Source: Ideonella sp. A 288
Lineage (GTDB): Bacteria; Pseudomonadota; Gammaproteobacteria; Burkholderiales; Burkholderiaceae_C
Direction: 5' to 3'
DNA: 48,128 nt
NCBI RefSeq assembly: GCF_002198735.1
Contig: NZ_MWLO01000118.1
Coordinates: 72,193-120,320 of the forward strand
Shown: positions 45,676 through 48,128 of the stretch, in pieces
How the letters are laid out: every line of letters starts with the position of its first letter
Numbering within the stretch: position 1 is the stretch's first letter
Translations under genes and position numbers: made by a program
The notes under the pieces: model-generated
Database searches by the model: none
The model's input: only the letters and a program-made list of their open reading frames with translations
What the model was told of the DNA's origin: nothing

Positions 45676-46451
45676 GCCGGCTCTTCCGCTGCGATGCCGA
45701 GGTAGGCCTGCTGGACGATCGGCGAGGCGATCACCGCCGCGGGCTCGCCGTCGGCCACCAGCGCGCCGTTGTGCAGCACGATGATGCGGTCGCTCAGTTC
45801 GCGCACCACGTCCATCTTGTGCTCGACGAGCAGGATGGTGCTGTCGCGCCGGGCCTTCAGGCCGCGGATCAGGTCGAGGATCACCGGCACCTCGTCGACG
45901 CTCATGCCGGCGGTGGGTTCGTCGAACATGAAGACCTTGGGTTGCAGCGCGATGAGCATCGCCACCTCGAGCTTGCGCTGGTCGCCGTGCGGCAGCGCAC
46001 TGGCCGGCACGTGGCGCTTGTCGGCCAGGCGCACCGAGTCGAGCAGCGACAGCGCCTCGTCGATCCAGGCCTTGCGGTCCGACCAGACGCGCAGCAGGTC
46101 CACGCCCCCCCAGCCGCCGCCCTGCCCGCGCCCAGCCTCGCGGGCCTGCACCGCCAGGCGCAGGTTCTCCATCACGCTGAGCATCGGGAACAGCTGCGTC
46201 AGCTGGAACGCCCGCCCCAGGCCGCGCCGCGTGCGCAGTGGCGCCGGCAGCGCGGTGATGTCCTCGCCATCGAGCAGCACCCGGCCCTCGCTGGCCGGCA
46301 ACTGGCCCGAGACGAGGTTGAAGTAGGTGGTCTTGCCCGCGCCGTTGGGCCCGACGATGGCGGTGAGCGTGCCCGGCGCGAACGCGCACGACACGTGGTC
46401 CACCGCCACGTGGCCGCCGAAGCGGATGGTCAGGTCGACGGTTTCGAGCAT
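45672..46451 (-). CDS. livG: Branched-chain amino acid-type ABC ATPase, LivG family
   Basis: This 259-residue ATPase has Walker A (VGPNGAGKTTYFNLVSG), the LivG segment GLGRAFQLTQLFPMLSVMEN, Walker B (VFMFDEPTAGMSVDEV) and an H-loop (LLVEHKMDVV). The signature loop reads LPHGDQRKLEVAMLIAL, typical of LivG. A glycine-rich insertion (GRGQGGGWGGVDL) sits after the Q-loop region. ATG 46451 starts the family N-terminus (LETVDLTIRFGG); a GTG 24 bases upstream is an alternative. Its stop overlaps the first small frame of the tandem repeat. Confidence 0.9.
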   Translation of the reverse strand: MLETVDLTIRFGGHVAVDHVSCAFAPGTLTAIVGPNGAGKTTYFNLVSGQLPASEGRVLLDGEDITALPAPLRTRRGLGRAFQLTQLFPMLSVMENLRLAVQAREAGRGQGGGWGGVDLLRVWSDRKAWIDEALSLLDSVRLADKRHVPASALPHGDQRKLEVAMLIALQPKVFMFDEPTAGMSVDEVPVILDLIRGLKARRDSTILLVEHKMDVVRELSDRIIVLHNGALVADGEPAAVIASPIVQQAYLGIAAEEPA

Positions 46452-46517
46452 GGGTCGATATGGGGAGCGCAGCACTCAGAGGCGTAGCGAGCGGCCGGCA
46501 GCCTAGGCGCGGGAGGA

Positions 46518-46560
46518 CCCGGGGACCGGAATGCACTGGAGGTGCATGAGGATCCCCGGG
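46518..46560 (-). terminator. Long hairpin between binding-protein and transporter genes
   Basis: CCCGGGGA (46518-46525) pairs with TCCCCGGG (46553-46560). After a 5x5 internal loop, ATGCA pairs with TGCAT around a seven-base loop. It lies in the 152-bp gap after the livK-type stop and before livG. Such structures commonly reduce read-through or protect the upstream mRNA so that the binding protein is made in excess. No U-tract is present. Confidence 0.55.
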
Positions 46561-46603
46561 GGGACCCGCAACGACGGATCCCGGCCGCGCAGTAGCCGAT
46601 CGA

Positions 46604-47806
46604 TCAGCGCTTGTTGCGGATGGGGACCTGCATCTCCTCGGGCTTGATCTCGCGCACCAGCTCCGGCACGCCCCAGTCGAAGGCCGGGTCCACCTTGATC
46701 TTGAAGTGGTACATCGACTGCATGGCCTGGTGGTCTTCCTTGCGGAAGGTCATCTTGCCCTTGGGCGTCTCGAAGCTCATGCCCTCCATCGTGGCGATGA
46801 GCTTGTTGGTGTTGGTGTCGCCGCCGGTCTTCTTCAGCGCCTCCACCGCGGCGATGGCCGCGCTCATGCCGCCGGCGGTGAAGAAGTCGGGCGGGCTCTT
46901 GAACTGCTTGTAGTGGTTGGCCACCAGCCACTCGTTGACCGGGTTCTTCGGGATGCCGAAGTAGTAGTACAGCGCGCCTTCCATGCCGGGCAGGCGCTTG
47001 TACAGCGTCATCGCGGGCAGGATGTTGCCGCCGGTGGCCAGTTCGATGCCGTAGCGCTTGGGCTCCATGTCGATGATCTTGAACGGCACGGCCAGGTTGC
47101 CGGCCCAGATGATCGAGATGATCTTGCGGCCCGGCAGGCCCTTCATCTTGTCGAAGATGCGCTGCGCGGCGGCGGTGATGTCGGTGGCGTTCTGCGGCAC
47201 GTATTCCTCGTGCACCACCTTGGTCTTCTTCAGCGAATCCTTCAGCGCCTTGACGCCGTCGCGGCCGAAGGCGTAGTCCTGCGCCAGCGTGGCGACGCTG
47301 ACGTTGTCCTTGTCCAGCACGATGGCGTTGGCCAGCGCGTCCTGGCTGCTGCTGCGGCCGGTGCGGAAGATGTACTTGTTCCACTTCTCGCCGGTGATGG
47401 CATCGGCCACCGCGGGCTCGACGATCAGGATCTTCTTGTACTCCTCGGCCACCGGCAGCATGGCCAGCGCCACGCCCGAGCCGGTGGTGCCCACCGCGAG
47501 GTCGACCTTGTCGTCGCCATAGGCCGCGGCCAGCAGGTTCTTGCCCAGGTCGGGCTTGCCCTGGTCGTCCTTCTCGATGACGACGATCTTCTTGCCGGCC
47601 ACCGTCATGGTGCCGCCGGTGGCGTAGTCCAGGCCCATCATGAAGCCGGTGACGGTCTGCTTGGCATAGGCCTCGAGCGGGCCGGTCTTGCCGCTGATGA
47701 GGGCGATCTTCACCTCGCCCTTGGCCTGGGCCGACACGGTGCCCGGCAGGGCCGCGGCGGCCAGTGCCAGGGAGCTGAGCGCAAGGGCGCGACGGGACAT
47801 CGACAT
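46604..47806 (-). CDS. Branched-chain amino acid-type ABC substrate-binding protein, LivK family
   Basis: The 400-residue precursor has a signal peptide (RRALALSSLALAAAALPGTVSAQ). The mature protein has the type-I periplasmic binding pattern: VKIALISGKTGPLEAYAK, GFMMGLDYATGG, IVVIEKDDQGKPDLG, AVGTTGSGVALAM and VATLAQDYAFGRDGVKAL. It delivers substrate to the LivHMGF transporter encoded downstream. An AGGAG lies seven bases before ATG 47806, which decides between two close ATGs. The pocket residues expected for amino-acid ligands could not be checked here, so the ligand is open. The hydrolase genes at the end of the operon make short hydroxy acids worth considering. Confidence 0.9.
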   Translation of the reverse strand: MSMSRRALALSSLALAAAALPGTVSAQAKGEVKIALISGKTGPLEAYAKQTVTGFMMGLDYATGGTMTVAGKKIVVIEKDDQGKPDLGKNLLAAAYGDDKVDLAVGTTGSGVALAMLPVAEEYKKILIVEPAVADAITGEKWNKYIFRTGRSSSQDALANAIVLDKDNVSVATLAQDYAFGRDGVKALKDSLKKTKVVHEEYVPQNATDITAAAQRIFDKMKGLPGRKIISIIWAGNLAVPFKIIDMEPKRYGIELATGGNILPAMTLYKRLPGMEGALYYYFGIPKNPVNEWLVANHYKQFKSPPDFFTAGGMSAAIAAVEALKKTGGDTNTNKLIATMEGMSFETPKGKMTFRKEDHQAMQSMYHFKIKVDPAFDWGVPELVREIKPEEMQVPIRNKR

Positions 47807-48128
47807 GTGGTTCTCCTGGGTTTCGCGGGCCGCCGGGCAAGGCCAGCCGGTGGGGGATGGGCCACCGATCGCACGGCCCATGCCATCGCGCACGGGCTTG
47901 GTGCAAACCCCGAGTTTTGGCGCTGAATCGGTCCGAAGGGCCGGGTCAGGGACCGTCGGCAGGCCGCCCGATGCCCGATCGGCGGACACCCACCGACGCA
48001 CCGTCTGTCCTTCGGACGCCTGAAAGCCGGACACCCCAGAGGCCGACGTTCGAAAACCCCGGAGTGACCGTGTCGCAGCGGGACGGTACATTGCGCGGCG
48101 GATCACCCCCCGCCCCCTACCCACGGAG
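47807..48128. promoter_or_regulatory. Upstream region of the liv-type operon, no gene seen
   Basis: This 322-bp stretch must hold the promoter for the minus-strand transporter operon. It contains an inverted repeat CGGTCC/GGACCG (47929-47934 and 47950-47955). The right end may also carry the promoter of a divergent gene beyond the window (GGTACATTG near 48085-48093), but this is weak. All reading frames here are low-complexity or lack a start with a ribosome site. Confidence 0.45.

Noticed and set aside
45598-46536. A longer minus-strand frame through livG into the repeat
   Set aside because: It is a shadow of livG in another frame. Only its last 26 codons coincide with the small coupled frame.

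Overview
The window looks like a chromosomal segment of a very high-GC betaproteobacterium, most likely a Burkholderiales member near Rubrivivax, Leptothrix or Ideonella. This is inferred from base composition, dense operons with ATGA overlaps, a liv-type ABC transporter, a hydroxybutyrate oligomer hydrolase and many hybrid histidine kinases. I see no rRNA, tRNA, CRISPR array, transposase or phage gene. Nearly all of the sequence is protein coding.

Layout. (1) 299-3873, plus strand: a class-V aminotransferase and a fused flavin/iron-sulfur oxidoreductase. (2) 3895-12585: signalling genes. A periplasmic binding protein is translationally coupled to a hybrid kinase (minus), divergent from a PAS-rich hybrid kinase (plus), which meets a chemoreceptor tail to tail. 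(3) 12805-18005, minus: a PAS histidine kinase, a B12-type radical SAM protein and an M81/MlrC-type metallopeptidase; the last two overlap by ATGA. (4) 18415-23490, minus: an aldehyde dehydrogenase and an fbpABC-type ferric iron ABC transporter. (5) 23749-25884, plus: a diheme cytochrome c, a tetraheme NapC/NirT-type cytochrome and a secreted helical protein of unknown function, with an FNR-like site upstream. (6) 25854-39424, minus: a seven-gene signalling operon made of a response regulator with a degenerate GGDEF and an intact EAL domain, a TonB-dependent receptor, a YfiR-family protein, a two-TM hybrid kinase, a PstS-like binding protein and two more hybrid kinases. (7) 39665-47806, minus: a liv-type branched-chain transporter operon that runs on into a 3-hydroxybutyrate oligomer hydrolase and an alpha/beta hydrolase.

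How the parts work together. Region 6 reads as an envelope-to-c-di-GMP circuit. The receptor, YfiR protein and PstS-like protein are possible periplasmic inputs. Three kinases carry REC-Hpt tails that share an unusual motif. The receiver-EAL phosphodiesterase is the only obvious soluble output in the operon. Region 7 couples uptake to ester hydrolysis, which suggests that the transported substrate may be a hydroxy acid rather than an amino acid.

The most unusual DNA feature lies between livG and livF. A 74-bp palindrome-rich unit occurs twice in tandem, and each copy carries a 26-codon reading frame, so that livG, the two small frames, livF and livH form an unbroken chain of ATGA overlaps. 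Functions are assigned from recognisable motifs only; no database search was possible.
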